Origin: Candidatus Nanopelagicales bacterium
Lineage (GTDB): Bacteria; Actinomycetota; Actinomycetes; S36-B12; UBA5976
DNA: 64,000 nucleotides
Direction: 5' to 3'
Assembly (NCBI GenBank): GCA_030157865.1
Contig: JAOATY010000006.1
Span: 8,127-72,126 of the forward strand
Part shown: positions 1 to 10,347 of the stretch, piece after piece
How the letters are laid out: every line of letters begins with the position of its first letter
Position numbering within the stretch: position 1 is the stretch's first letter
The notes under the pieces: generated by a model
What the model saw: only the letters and a program-made list of their open reading frames with translations
What the model was told of the DNA's origin: nothing
Databases searched by the model: none
Position numbers and translations under genes: made by a program

Positions 1-59
1 CGAGGCCGACGAATAGTCGGACTCGAAGCGAGTAAGCACCGCGAGGCCGACGAATGGTC
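1..59. repeat. Imperfect direct repeat pair CGAGGCCGACGAAT(A/G)GTC with small hairpins
   Basis: cgaggccgacgaatagtc at 1-18 and cgaggccgacgaatggtc at 42-59; 17/18 identical; internal CCGAC-GAATA-GTCGG and ACTCG-AAG-CGAGT hairpins. Confidence 0.6.
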
Positions 60-73
60 AGTCTTCAAGTGGG

Positions 74-91
74 GGAGATCTAGGGATCTCC
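74..91. repeat. Perfect 7-bp inverted repeat ggagatc-tagg-gatctcc upstream of clpP1
   Basis: Read directly; no T-tract, so not called a terminator. Confidence 0.5.
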
Positions 92-181
92 AACGCTAGG
101 AGCGAACATAGCCATGTCGCCCCTGCCAATGTCGGCCTCACCCCTTAGTGTTTAGTTGTTACTAAACATTTAGGAGTATTT

Positions 182-817
182 GTGAGCGGCATCGAGGTAC
201 CGGGATTAACACTTCCGGAAGCACGCACCCCGTCCCCATCAGGTCAGCAATTTGGCGATTCGGTTTACCAGCGTCTTTTGCAAGATCGAATTATCTTCAT
301 GGGAACCCAAGTTGCAGATGAGATGGCAAACGCAATTTGCGCCCAGATCCTGCTGCTAGCCGCAGATGATCCTGAAAAGGACATATTCCTTTACATCAAC
401 TCTCCAGGTGGCTCAATCAGCGCCGGTATGGCGATCTACGACACCATGCAGTTCGTAAAGAACGATGTTGCCACAGTTGCAATGGGACTTGCTGCTTCTA
501 TGGGTCAGTTCCTGCTTTGCGCCGGAGCTCCTGGCAAGCGCTACTCGCTGCCACATGCTCGCATCATGATGCATCAGCCTTCCGGCGGCATCGGCGGTAC
601 TGCTGCGGATATCAAGATCCAGGCAGAGCAAATGAAATTTACAAAGGCAAAAATGGCTGAGCTAATTGCTGAGCACACTGGCCAAACAGTGCAAACGGTT
701 ACTGACGATTCAGATCGTGACCGCTGGTTCACTGCAGAAGAAGCAAAAGACTATGGCTTCGTCGATCATGTTGTGCGCAGTGCGCGCGACGTGGCTGGCG
801 AAGGCGGAACGGCATAA
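182..817 (+). CDS. clpP1: ATP-dependent Clp protease proteolytic subunit 1
   Basis: [21 protein letters not shown], catalytic GLAASMGQ and HARIMMHQP motifs. Confidence 0.95.
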   Translation: MSGIEVPGLTLPEARTPSPSGQQFGDSVYQRLLQDRIIFMGTQVADEMANAICAQILLLAADDPEKDIFLYINSPGGSISAGMAIYDTMQFVKNDVATVAMGLAASMGQFLLCAGAPGKRYSLPHARIMMHQPSGGIGGTAADIKIQAEQMKFTKAKMAELIAEHTGQTVQTVTDDSDRDRWFTAEEAKDYGFVDHVVRSARDVAGEGGTA

Positions 818-829
818 GGGGAGACTCAT

Positions 830-1447
830 ATGGATTATTCACCACAATCGCGTTACATTCTCCCGAGCTACATTGAGCGCACACCTCAAGGCGTTCGTGA
901 GTACAACCCATACGCAAAGCTGTTCGAAGAGCGCATCGTGTTCTTAGGTGTCCAGATTGATGATGCCTCAGCTGATGACGTAATGGCACAGCTTCTAGTT
1001 CTTGAGTCACTTGATCCAGAGCGCGACATTCAGATGTACATCAACTCACCGGGTGGTTCTTACACTGCTATGACTGCAATTTACGACACCATGCAGTTCG
1101 TAAAGTGCAACGTCCAGACCGTATGTCTAGGTCAGGCTGCCTCAGCTGCTTCTGTTCTGTTGGCAGCTGGAACACCAGGTAAGCGCTTTGCATTGCCGCA
1201 TGCTCGAGTTTTGATTCACCAGCCATACACCGAAGGTGGCGGCCAGGGATCTGACATTGAAATTCAGGCAAACGAGATTCTCCGTATGCGTGACGAGATG
1301 GAAGGTATCTTCTCTCACCACACAGGCCGCTCAGTTGAGGACATTCGCCGCGACATGGATCGCGACAAAATCCTTACAGCTCCAGAAGCCAAGGAATACG
1401 GAATCATCGACCAGGTGCTAACCACCCGCGTTCCACTGAACAAATAG
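830..1447 (+). CDS. clpP2: ATP-dependent Clp protease proteolytic subunit 2
   Basis: [40 protein letters not shown]; directly follows clpP1. Confidence 0.95.
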   Translation: MDYSPQSRYILPSYIERTPQGVREYNPYAKLFEERIVFLGVQIDDASADDVMAQLLVLESLDPERDIQMYINSPGGSYTAMTAIYDTMQFVKCNVQTVCLGQAASAASVLLAAGTPGKRFALPHARVLIHQPYTEGGGQGSDIEIQANEILRMRDEMEGIFSHHTGRSVEDIRRDMDRDKILTAPEAKEYGIIDQVLTTRVPLNK

Positions 1448-1551
1448 CCTTTCCTCTGGCGTGTACGCCAAAGGAAAACGCTTGATTCAAGGTACTTTAG
1501 AAAGACGTTCGAAGTATCTATCCACACTTATTCCCCCGGGAGGTGACCACT

Positions 1552-2832
1552 ATGGCTCGTATCGGCGAAGGTGGCGACCTGTTGAAGTGTTCGTTCTGCG
1601 GCAAGATTCAAAAGAAAGTCAAGAAATTGATTGCTGGTCCTGCGGTTTACATCTGTGACGAATGCATTGACTTATGCAATGAAATCATCGAAGAAGAATT
1701 AGGCGAGTCAGTAAACCTCGGTTGGGATGAACTTCCAAAGCCGCGCGAGATTTATGCCTTCCTTGACCAATACGTAATTGGCCAAGAAGTGGCCAAGAAG
1801 TCACTTTCCGTAGCGGTGTACAACCACTACAAGCGAGTTCAGGCCGGCGCTAACGAATCTTCTCGCGAAGAAGGCGTTGAACTAGCTAAGTCAAACATTC
1901 TTCTACTTGGTCCAACCGGATCAGGTAAGACTCTTTTAGCCCAGACTCTGGCTCGCATGCTCAACGTGCCATTTGCGATTGCAGATGCCACCGCATTGAC
2001 TGAAGCTGGTTACGTTGGCGAAGACGTCGAAAACATTTTGCTTAAGTTAATCCAGGCTGCTGACTATGACGTTAAGAAAGCCGAAACAGGAATTATCTAC
2101 ATCGACGAAATCGACAAGGTTGCTCGCAAGAGTGAAAACCCATCGATCACTCGCGATGTATCCGGTGAAGGTGTCCAGCAAGCTCTGCTAAAGATTCTTG
2201 AAGGTACTACCGCTTCAGTTCCACCACAGGGTGGCCGCAAGCACCCACACCAAGAATTCATTCAAATCGACACCAGCAACGTTTTGTTTATCGTTGGTGG
2301 CGCATTCGCAGGTTTGGATCAAATCATTCGCCAGCGCGTAGGCAAGAAAGCACTTGGCTTCACAGCAACTATCGAACAAGAAGAAGTCAACGAACAAGAC
2401 ATCTTCTCTCAGGTAATGCCTGAAGACATGTTGAAGTTTGGAATGATTCCAGAATTCATCGGACGTCTTCCAGTATTTACTTCAGTTGCTCAACTTGATC
2501 GCGAAGCTTTGGTTGCGGTTCTAACAGAACCAAAGAACGCTCTTGTGCGTCAGTACCAGAAGCTATTTGATCTTGATGGCGTGGAACTTGAGTTCACCCA
2601 GGATGCACTTGAAGCGGTGGCCGAGCAGGCAATCCTTCGTGGCACTGGAGCTCGTGGACTTCGCGCAATCATGGAAGAAGTTTTGCTTTCGGTTATGTAC
2701 GACGTACCTAGCCGCGAAGACATTGCCCGCGTAGTAATCAACAAGGAAGTTGTTGGCAAGCACGTAAATCCAACATTGGTTCCACGCGAAGCACCTGTTG
2801 CAAAGCGAATTCCAAAGGAAAAATCCGCTTAA
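1552..2832 (+). CDS. clpX: ATP-dependent Clp protease ATP-binding subunit ClpX
   Basis: N-terminal Cys4 zinc motif ([14 protein letters not shown]), Walker [15 protein letters not shown]. Start moved to ATG 1552 after GGGAGGTG. Confidence 0.96.
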   Translation: MARIGEGGDLLKCSFCGKIQKKVKKLIAGPAVYICDECIDLCNEIIEEELGESVNLGWDELPKPREIYAFLDQYVIGQEVAKKSLSVAVYNHYKRVQAGANESSREEGVELAKSNILLLGPTGSGKTLLAQTLARMLNVPFAIADATALTEAGYVGEDVENILLKLIQAADYDVKKAETGIIYIDEIDKVARKSENPSITRDVSGEGVQQALLKILEGTTASVPPQGGRKHPHQEFIQIDTSNVLFIVGGAFAGLDQIIRQRVGKKALGFTATIEQEEVNEQDIFSQVMPEDMLKFGMIPEFIGRLPVFTSVAQLDREALVAVLTEPKNALVRQYQKLFDLDGVELEFTQDALEAVAEQAILRGTGARGLRAIMEEVLLSVMYDVPSREDIARVVINKEVVGKHVNPTLVPREAPVAKRIPKEKSA

Positions 2833-2836
2833 GTAA

Positions 2837-5389
2837 TTAACTTTCGTTAGTTGGCGCGAGTTCGATCTCTAGGGAGATTGGGCTCGCGCTTTCTGCATAT
2901 TCAAAGTCATTTTGAACTCGACCGGCTGCAGCCAAGTCACCAGCAACAAGCTTTGCCTTAGCAATCTCATCTGCAGATGCATTAATTACTGCCTTGGTGA
3001 TTTCGGCCTTCATCGAAACCTTTGCTTCACTCTTTGATTTGCGAAGCTGGGACAAAATCTCAGCCGAAACCGCTAGCAATGAGGCATCTCCGTTAAATGC
3101 CCGCAATGAGTCAGAGGTTGGCCAGCTCGAAGTGTGAACCGATTCATCATGAGTCCAGGACCAAACTTCTTCAGTTACGAATGGCAAGAATGGTGCAAAT
3201 AGTTTGATCAGGGTTTCCAAAGTGATGGTTAGTGCGGCGCGAGCAGATGCGGCTGCAGGCTCACCAGCAAGACCGTAAGAGCGATCCTTAACTAACTCAA
3301 GATGATCATCTGTGAATTCCCAGAAGAACTTCTCTGCGGCTTCCATTGCCTTGGTGTAATTGAAAGCTTCAAATGCCTTAGTTGCTTCATCAACAACATC
3401 TGCCAAGGATGCAAGCAGAGCCTTATCTAGTGGTTCAGTAACTGCTTCGGCAGGGGCACTTCCTTGTAGCAACACAAACTTGCTGGCATTAAGAATCTTG
3501 GTTGCAAGGCGGCGACCAATTTTCATTTGGCCAACATCAAAAGCAGTATCGGTTCCTGGACGACCGCTAGCAGCCCAGTAACGTACGCCATCGCTGCCGT
3601 GTTCATCCAGTAGATCTAGGGGAGTAACAACATTTCCCTTGGACTTAGACATCTTCTTGCGATCTGGATCCAGGATCCAACCAGAGATCAAAGCATGCTT
3701 CCATGGCAAGACTTTTTCTTCTAAGTGAGCTCGAACAACACTTCCGAACAACCAAGTACGAATGATTTCGTGTGCTTGCGGCCTGACGTCGAATGGCCAC
3801 ACTCGGCTCCAAAGATCTTCATCAAATCCCCAGCCACCTGCAATGTGTGGAGTTAGGGATGAGGTTGCCCAAGTATCCATGACATCAGGGTCACCCATAA
3901 ATCCATTTGGAACTCCGCGTTGATCTTCGGTGTATCCCGCAGGTGCATCGGAAGATGGATCAATTGGAAGCAGTGCTGCATCTGGAACTAGAACCTTGTC
4001 CCAGATTGGGTTTCCATCAGCATCTAAGCCATACCAAACTGGAACTGGAACGCCGAAGAAGCGTTGACGGGAAATCAACCAGTCACCGTTTAGGCCTTCA
4101 ACCCAATTCTGGTAACGAACCTTCATGTGATCTGGGTGCCAAGTGATCTGCTGTCCACTGGCTACAAGTTCAGCGCGTAAATCAGCGTCGCGGCCACCAT
4201 TGCGGATGTACCACTGACGAGTTGTAACGATTTCAAGAGGCTTGTCGCCCTTTTCAAAGAATTTAACTGGGTGAACAATCTGGCGAATCTCGCCTTCCAG
4301 GTCCCCAGATTCGCGAAGTAGTTCTGCAATCTTCTCTTTCGCTGAATGCGCAGTTAAGCCTGCAAGGGCTGCGTAAGCATTGCGTCCAAGGTCAGTCTTA
4401 ATCCATTCTGGAACTTCAGTGATGACGCGACCATCCCAGCCAATGATTGGGCGAGTAGGTAGCTGCAGTTCGCGCCACCAAGTTACGTCAGTTGTGTCAC
4501 CAAAAGTACAAATCATGGCAATGCCAGAACCTTTTTCTGGATCGGCAAGCGTATGAGCGAGTACTGGAACTTCAACACCGAAAATTGGTGAGGTAACTGT
4601 TGTGCCAAAGAGTGGTTGGTAGCGCTCGTCATCAGGATGGGCAACTAATGCAACACAAGCTGGAATTAGTTCTGGGCGCGTGGTTTCGATGAATAGGGGA
4701 TTGCCATCTGGCTTATGGAATGAAATGCGATGGTAGGCACCAGGGCGTTCACGATCTTCCAATTCAGCCTGAGCCACAGCGGTACGGAAGGTTACGTCCC
4801 AAAGGGTTGGCGCTTCCCTTTGGTAAGCCTCGCCACGAGAAAGATTGTTCAAGAACATGCGCTGTGAAACTGCGCGGGCGCGGGCATCAATGGTTTGGTA
4901 AGTCAGGTTCCAATCAACGCTGGTGCCAAGGCGACGCCACAGTTCTTCAAATGCTTTTTCATCTTCAACAGTTAACTGCTCACATAGCTCGACAAAGTTG
5001 CGGCGTGAAATCGCAATTTGGTCTTTGCCTGGTTCAGCAGGTGGCTGGAAGTTTGGGTCATACGGAAGGGATGGATCGCAACGAACACCAAAGTAGTTTT
5101 GGACGCGACGTTCGGTCGGAAGGCCATTGTCATCCCAGCCCATTGGGTAAAAGACTGACTTGCCATTCATTCTTTGGTAGCGCGCTACACAGTCAATATG
5201 TGTGTAAGAAAAAACGTGACCTACGTGCAATGAGCCACTGACAGTCGGTGGCGGTGTATCGATGCTAAAAACGTTTTCGCGAGTTGCGCTGCGATCAAAC
5301 GAGTAGGTTCCAGCTTGATCCCAGGTTTGCATCCATTTGGATTCCAAACCGTCAAGTGTTGGCTTTTCAGGCATTCGTTGCGCGCTCAT
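2837..5389 (-). CDS. valS: Valine--tRNA ligase
   Basis: PPPTVSGSLHVGH (HIGH-like) and KKMSKSKGN motifs. Start MSAQRMPEKPTL at 5389; the longer ORF to 5581 overlaps folC. Confidence 0.95.
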   Translation of the reverse strand: MSAQRMPEKPTLDGLESKWMQTWDQAGTYSFDRSATRENVFSIDTPPPTVSGSLHVGHVFSYTHIDCVARYQRMNGKSVFYPMGWDDNGLPTERRVQNYFGVRCDPSLPYDPNFQPPAEPGKDQIAISRRNFVELCEQLTVEDEKAFEELWRRLGTSVDWNLTYQTIDARARAVSQRMFLNNLSRGEAYQREAPTLWDVTFRTAVAQAELEDRERPGAYHRISFHKPDGNPLFIETTRPELIPACVALVAHPDDERYQPLFGTTVTSPIFGVEVPVLAHTLADPEKGSGIAMICTFGDTTDVTWWRELQLPTRPIIGWDGRVITEVPEWIKTDLGRNAYAALAGLTAHSAKEKIAELLRESGDLEGEIRQIVHPVKFFEKGDKPLEIVTTRQWYIRNGGRDADLRAELVASGQQITWHPDHMKVRYQNWVEGLNGDWLISRQRFFGVPVPVWYGLDADGNPIWDKVLVPDAALLPIDPSSDAPAGYTEDQRGVPNGFMGDPDVMDTWATSSLTPHIAGGWGFDEDLWSRVWPFDVRPQAHEIIRTWLFGSVVRAHLEEKVLPWKHALISGWILDPDRKKMSKSKGNVVTPLDLLDEHGSDGVRYWAASGRPGTDTAFDVGQMKIGRRLATKILNASKFVLLQGSAPAEAVTEPLDKALLASLADVVDEATKAFEAFNYTKAMEAAEKFFWEFTDDHLELVKDRSYGLAGEPAAASARAALTITLETLIKLFAPFLPFVTEEVWSWTHDESVHTSSWPTSDSLRAFNGDASLLAVSAEILSQLRKSKSEAKVSMKAEITKAVINASADEIAKAKLVAGDLAAAGRVQNDFEYAESASPISLEIELAPTNES

Positions 5390-5431
5390 GATCCCTAATC
5401 CTAGACAATCAAAGACAATTAGACTGAATCC

Positions 5432-6781
5432 ATGACTTTGCCTGAAATCCAAGAACTGTCGCGCGTAGAAGAGGTCTTGGAATCTCGCTGGCCAGAAACG
5501 AAAATCGAACCAAATCTGGATCGAATTAGCCATTTGATGACGCTTTTGGGCGACCCCCAATTTGCTTACCCGGTTATTCACATCACGGGCACAAACGGCA
5601 AGACATCAACGGCTCGGATGATTGAGTCTTTGTTGCGATCCATGGGTCTGCGCACGGGCTTGGTAACCAGCCCGCACTTACATCAAGTCACTGAGCGAAT
5701 TCGCTTAAGTGGTGAACCAATTCCTGCAGAGAAGTTTGTTGAGATTTATGACGAGCTTGAGCCATACCTGGCAATCGTAGATAGCGAAAGCATTGCAAAC
5801 GGTGGTCCAGCGATGTCTTACTTCGAAGTTCTGACCGGAATGGCTTTTGCTGCATTTGCGGATGCTCCGGTTGATGTTGCTGTTGTTGAAGTTGGAATGG
5901 GCGGAGCCTGGGATGCAACAAATGTTGTTTCACCGCAGGTAAGCGTTGTCACTCCAATTGGAATGGATCATGCTGATTATCTAGGTGACACAGTTGAGAA
6001 AATTGCGATTGAAAAATCAGGAATCATAAAGTCCGGTTCAATCGCAGTACTTTCATATCAAGATCCAGTTCCGGCAGAAGTTTTACTGGCACGCGCAGCC
6101 ACAGTTGATGCAATGGTCGCGCGACAAGGTGTGGAATTTTCGGTTCGAGATCGCGCATTAGCAATTGGCGGCCAAGTATTAAACCTTGATGGACTAAATG
6201 GAACTTATGAAGAAATTCTTTTGCCATTATTTGGCGCACACCAAGCTGCAAATGCATCAGTGGCGTTAGCCGCCGTTGAGGCATTCTTTGGTGGAACCTT
6301 GACGCTAGACATTGATGCGGTGCGCGAAGGCTTTGGCTCAGTTAGTTCTCCGGGAAGACTCGAAGTAGTTCGTCGCAGTCCGACGGTTATCGTCGATGCT
6401 GCGCATAATCCGCACGGCGCAGCAGTGCTTGCAACTGCGCTCGAAGAGTCATTTACTTTTGATCAAGTTATCGGCGTGATTTCGGTAATGGCAGATAAAG
6501 ATGTCATGGGTGTGCTGCAAGCACTTGAACCTGTGATGACCGATGTTGTAGTTACCTGGAATGGTGCGCAGCGAGCTATGTTGGCACCGGAGATCGCTGA
6601 ATTAGCAATTCAAGTTTTTGGTGAAGATCGAGTTCATGTTGAATCCAGCTTGACGAGTGCGATTGATCGCGCAATTCAAATGGCTGATGATGCTGGAATG
6701 AATGGCGTCGGAGTAGTTGTAACTGGCTCTGTTGTCACAGCCGCCGCAGCACGTTTAATTATGGGCAAGACCAATACCTAG
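5432..6781 (+). CDS. folC: Bifunctional folylpolyglutamate synthase/dihydrofolate synthase
   Basis: HITGTNGKTSTARM, TSPHLHQVTERIRL, VDAAHNPHG motifs. Confidence 0.93.
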   Translation: MTLPEIQELSRVEEVLESRWPETKIEPNLDRISHLMTLLGDPQFAYPVIHITGTNGKTSTARMIESLLRSMGLRTGLVTSPHLHQVTERIRLSGEPIPAEKFVEIYDELEPYLAIVDSESIANGGPAMSYFEVLTGMAFAAFADAPVDVAVVEVGMGGAWDATNVVSPQVSVVTPIGMDHADYLGDTVEKIAIEKSGIIKSGSIAVLSYQDPVPAEVLLARAATVDAMVARQGVEFSVRDRALAIGGQVLNLDGLNGTYEEILLPLFGAHQAANASVALAAVEAFFGGTLTLDIDAVREGFGSVSSPGRLEVVRRSPTVIVDAAHNPHGAAVLATALEESFTFDQVIGVISVMADKDVMGVLQALEPVMTDVVVTWNGAQRAMLAPEIAELAIQVFGEDRVHVESSLTSAIDRAIQMADDAGMNGVGVVVTGSVVTAAAARLIMGKTNT

Positions 6782-6797
6782 GGGAGATGTAAATCAT

Positions 6798-7133
6798 ATG
6801 AAGGTAATGGGAAGCGCCATTTTAGTTTTTGAGGCGATTGTTTTAGGCCTATCAATTCCTATTTCGGTAGTGGTTTATGACGTTGATAAGGCGTTAGCGC
6901 TTTGGAGCACTTTCTTGTTGATGGTCCTTTGTATTTTGGCTGTCGGAGGTGTCAGGCACGACAATCGGGCTGCGATCACTACTGGAATTGTGGTGCAGGC
7001 AATCATTATTGGCGTTGGAATCTTTGTCAGGCCATTACTTTTCCCAGGCATTTTGTTCCTGTTGATTTGGGGATTGGCCTATGTAATGAATAAGAAAGTT
7101 GACGAGGCAAAGGCAGCTCGAGAAAACCTTTAA
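6798..7133 (+). CDS. DUF4233-type small membrane protein
   Basis: About 110 aa with several TM segments, in the conserved folC-ndk slot. Confidence 0.7.
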   Translation: MKVMGSAILVFEAIVLGLSIPISVVVYDVDKALALWSTFLLMVLCILAVGGVRHDNRAAITTGIVVQAIIIGVGIFVRPLLFPGILFLLIWGLAYVMNKKVDEAKAARENL

Positions 7134-7143
7134 GATTAAGAAC

Positions 7144-7551
7144 ATGTCTGAACGTACCCTTGTCCTTGTAAAGCCAGATGGCGTCGAACGCGGCCTAGTT
7201 GGCGAAGTAATTTCTCGCATTGAACGCAAAGGCTTCAAAATTGTTGCCTTGGAAATGCGCACACTAGAGCGCTCAATCGCCGAGACTCACTATGCCGAGC
7301 ACGCCGATAAGCCTTTCTTTAAGGACCTTGTTGATTTCATCAGCGGCGGTCCACTAGTTGCAGCTGTCATCGAAGGCAATGAAGCAATTGCTGCTTGGCG
7401 AACCATGATGGGTGCAACAAATCCAGTTAACGCTGCCATGGGAACTATTCGTGGCGACCTTGCAACTGAAACTCAACTAAACGTTTCGCATGGTTCGGAT
7501 TCACCAGAATCTGCTGCGCGCGAGATTGCACTATTTTTCCCAAAACTGTAA
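7144..7551 (+). CDS. ndk: Nucleoside-diphosphate kinase
   Basis: [48 protein letters not shown]. Start set at ATG 7144. Confidence 0.96.
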   Translation: MSERTLVLVKPDGVERGLVGEVISRIERKGFKIVALEMRTLERSIAETHYAEHADKPFFKDLVDFISGGPLVAAVIEGNEAIAAWRTMMGATNPVNAAMGTIRGDLATETQLNVSHGSDSPESAAREIALFFPKL

Positions 7552-7561
7552 AGGGTTATAA

Positions 7562-9514
7562 ATGACGGTCCAGTCTGTATTTCCGGCACTGGAACAGTTA
7601 TTGCCTCGGGTGCAAAAACCTGTTCAATACGTTGGTGGCGAGCTTAACGCTGTCGTAAAGCCATGGGAGGACGCCACAGTTCGTTGGTGTCTGATGTATC
7701 CCGATGCTTACGAAGTTGGTATTCCAAACCAAGGCGTTCAGATTTTGTACGAAGTATTGAATGAACGCGCAGACACTTTGTGTGAGCGCACTTACGCAGT
7801 ATGGCCTGACCTAGAAAAGTTAATGCGCGAAAACGGCGTACCTCAATTCACGGTTGATGCGCATCGTCCAGTTGGCGCATTCGATGCGCTTGGAGTCTCG
7901 TTCTCAACTGAACTCGGTTACACCAACATGCTGACCGCCATTGATCTAGCTGGCGTTCCGTTGCATGCAGTTGATCGTGATGAAACGCATCCGCTAGTTA
8001 TTGCTGGTGGCCATGCGGCGTTTAATCCAGAAGCAATCTCAATGTTTATTGATGGCGCTGTTCTTGGTGACGGCGAACAAGCAGTACTAGCAATTACTGA
8101 CATCATTGCGGACTTCAAAGCTCAGGGGAGTCCAGGCGGACGCGATGAACTTTTGATGCGTCTTGCTAAGTCCGGCGTTATGTACGTCCCAGCTTTTTAC
8201 GATGTTGAGTATTTAGAAGATGGCCGCATTCGCAGAGTTTCACCTAACCGTCCAGGTGTGCCGTGGCGCGTAGCAAAGCACACCGTTATGGATCTAGATG
8301 AATGGCCTTACCCAAAAGCACCACTAGTTCCAATCGCTGAAAGCGTTCACGAACGTATGAGCGTGGAAATCTTCCGCGGCTGTACTCGTGGTTGCCGCTT
8401 CTGCCAAGCGGGCATGATTACTCGTCCAGTGCGCGAGCGTTCCATGACAACTATCGCTGACATGGTTGCAAACGGCCTTGAAAAGACTGGTTACGAAGAA
8501 ATTGGTCTACTTTCACTTTCCAGCGCCGATCATTCTGAAATTGCAGAGATCGCAAAGGGATTAGCGGACAGATACGAAGATTCTCAGACTTCACTTTCGC
8601 TACCAAGTACTCGCGTTGATGCGTTCAATATCGACTTGGCTAACGAACTATCGCGAAACGGTCGTCGCAGTGGATTAACTTTCGCCCCTGAAGGTGGTAG
8701 CGAAAGAATTCGCAAGGTCATCAACAAGATGGTTACTGAAGAAGATTTGATCCGCACAGTTACGGCTGCATATGCATCCGGTTGGCGCCAGGTGAAGTTG
8801 TACTTCATGTGTGGCTTGCCAACTGAAGAAGATGAAGATGTATTACAGATTGCTCGCCTTGCCCATGAAGTTATCAAGGCTGGTCGCGAAGCATCTGGCC
8901 GCAAAGACATTCGATGCACAGTATCTATTGGTGGGTTCGTGCCAAAACCACACACACCATTCCAGTGGGCAGCACAACTTGATCACGAAACTACCGACTC
9001 ACGTCTTTACAAACTTCGCGATGCAATTCGTCAAGATCGTGAATTTGGAAAGTCAATTGGTGTTCGCTATCACGACGGTAAGCCGGGTGTAGTTGAAGGT
9101 TTGCTATCTCGCGGCGATCGTCGAGTTGGAAAAGTTATTGAACAAGTTTGGCGTGATGGCCAGCGCTTCGATGGTTGGAGTGAACACTTCTCTTACGATC
9201 GCTGGATGGCTGCAGCTGAAATTGCATTCGCTGACGAACCAGTAGACGTAAATTGGTACACCATCAGAGAGCGTGAATTATCTGAAGTTCTTGCTTGGGA
9301 TCATTTAGATTCAGGTCTTGATAAAGAATGGCTTTGGGATGACTGGCAAGACGCATTGTCCGAAGTTGAAGTTGATGATTGTCGCTGGACACCATGTTTT
9401 GACTGTGGAGTTTGTGATCACATGGGTACTGAGATCCAAGTCGGTCCAACTAATGCTGTGATGCTTCCAATGCCAGTAATTCCATCTCGGGTAGTTGCAA
9501 ACAGTGGCGCGTGA
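7562..9514 (+). CDS. TIGR03960-type B12-binding/radical SAM protein
   Basis: FRGCTRGCRFCQAG radical SAM CxxxCxxC; followed by a TIGR03936-like partner. Confidence 0.85.
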   Translation: MTVQSVFPALEQLLPRVQKPVQYVGGELNAVVKPWEDATVRWCLMYPDAYEVGIPNQGVQILYEVLNERADTLCERTYAVWPDLEKLMRENGVPQFTVDAHRPVGAFDALGVSFSTELGYTNMLTAIDLAGVPLHAVDRDETHPLVIAGGHAAFNPEAISMFIDGAVLGDGEQAVLAITDIIADFKAQGSPGGRDELLMRLAKSGVMYVPAFYDVEYLEDGRIRRVSPNRPGVPWRVAKHTVMDLDEWPYPKAPLVPIAESVHERMSVEIFRGCTRGCRFCQAGMITRPVRERSMTTIADMVANGLEKTGYEEIGLLSLSSADHSEIAEIAKGLADRYEDSQTSLSLPSTRVDAFNIDLANELSRNGRRSGLTFAPEGGSERIRKVINKMVTEEDLIRTVTAAYASGWRQVKLYFMCGLPTEEDEDVLQIARLAHEVIKAGREASGRKDIRCTVSIGGFVPKPHTPFQWAAQLDHETTDSRLYKLRDAIRQDREFGKSIGVRYHDGKPGVVEGLLSRGDRRVGKVIEQVWRDGQRFDGWSEHFSYDRWMAAAEIAFADEPVDVNWYTIRERELSEVLAWDHLDSGLDKEWLWDDWQDALSEVEVDDCRWTPCFDCGVCDHMGTEIQVGPTNAVMLPMPVIPSRVVANSGA

Positions 9515-10247
9515 TCGAGATCCTGGCCGCGAGATAGTTCCTGCGGTTCAAAAGTTAAGAATTCAGCACGCCAAGCGAGATCGCCTTCGGTTTACATCTC
9601 ATCGTGATTTCCAGCGGGCTTTTGAACGCGCATTAAAGCGAGCAGGCGTTCCGATGGCATACAGCGCAGGATTCTCACCGCATCCAAAAATCTCGTATGC
9701 CAATGCGGCGCCAACGGGGGTTGCCAGTGAAGCCGAGTATGTAGAGATTGGCGTAGTTAAGGTCGTTGACCCTGACAAACTCCTTGCCGTTCTCGATGAG
9801 GTTCTGCCACCAGGACTTGATGTTTTAGCTGTCGTAGAAGCTCGCACTCCTGATTTCGTGGCCCGGCTTGAAGCCAGCCACTGGCGAATCGAACTCCCAG
9901 GTACATCCGTAGAGACTCTGGAGCAGGCACTTGCAGCCTTTATGTCGGAATCTGAAGTCTTAGTAGATCGCCTGACTAAGTCGGGAATTAGGACCTTTGA
10001 CGCCAGAACCGCGGTAATTCGGGCAAATGTGGAGATGGGCTCTGACTGTGCCATACTTCAAGTAGTCGTTCGGCATGGCGTGCCAGCTGTTCGACCAGAC
10101 GATGTTCTGGCAGCTCTGAAAAAAGTTGCGGACTTCGCCCAGGAGATCCCACCTCGGGTTACTCGACTGGCGCAAGGTCCTTTGCTTGAAGATGGTTGGT
10201 CCGTGGGTGATCCTTTCACCTTGGATCGTGAAGCCACACAAGCTTGA
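9495..10247 (+). CDS. TIGR03936/DUF2344-type radical SAM-associated protein
   Basis: LRFTSHRDFQRAFERALKRAGVPMAYSAGFSPHPKISYA motif; adjacent to radical SAM partner. Exact start uncertain (TTG/GTG candidates). Confidence 0.8.
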   Translation: MQTVARDRDPGREIVPAVQKLRIQHAKRDRLRFTSHRDFQRAFERALKRAGVPMAYSAGFSPHPKISYANAAPTGVASEAEYVEIGVVKVVDPDKLLAVLDEVLPPGLDVLAVVEARTPDFVARLEASHWRIELPGTSVETLEQALAAFMSESEVLVDRLTKSGIRTFDARTAVIRANVEMGSDCAILQVVVRHGVPAVRPDDVLAALKKVADFAQEIPPRVTRLAQGPLLEDGWSVGDPFTLDREATQA

Positions 10248-10347
10248 GCCCTACATCGTCACTACATAGGCTTATGCGCCCTAGGGCGTGAGTGAACGCA
10301 AGACCCAGTGCTTCGGCATAGGTTTTGTGCGATAGGAGACGACTTTC

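Noticed and set aside
4720-5241. 173-aa plus-strand ORF inside valS
   Set aside because: Antisense shadow ORF with no domain signature.
5390-5581. N-terminal extension of the valS ORF
   Set aside because: Overlaps the folC start on the opposite strand; MSAQRMPEKPTLDGLESKW at 5389 is the natural start.
10277-10288. 12-bp palindrome cgccctagggcg upstream of rne as an operator
   Set aside because: Single short palindrome with no known regulator match; insufficient support.
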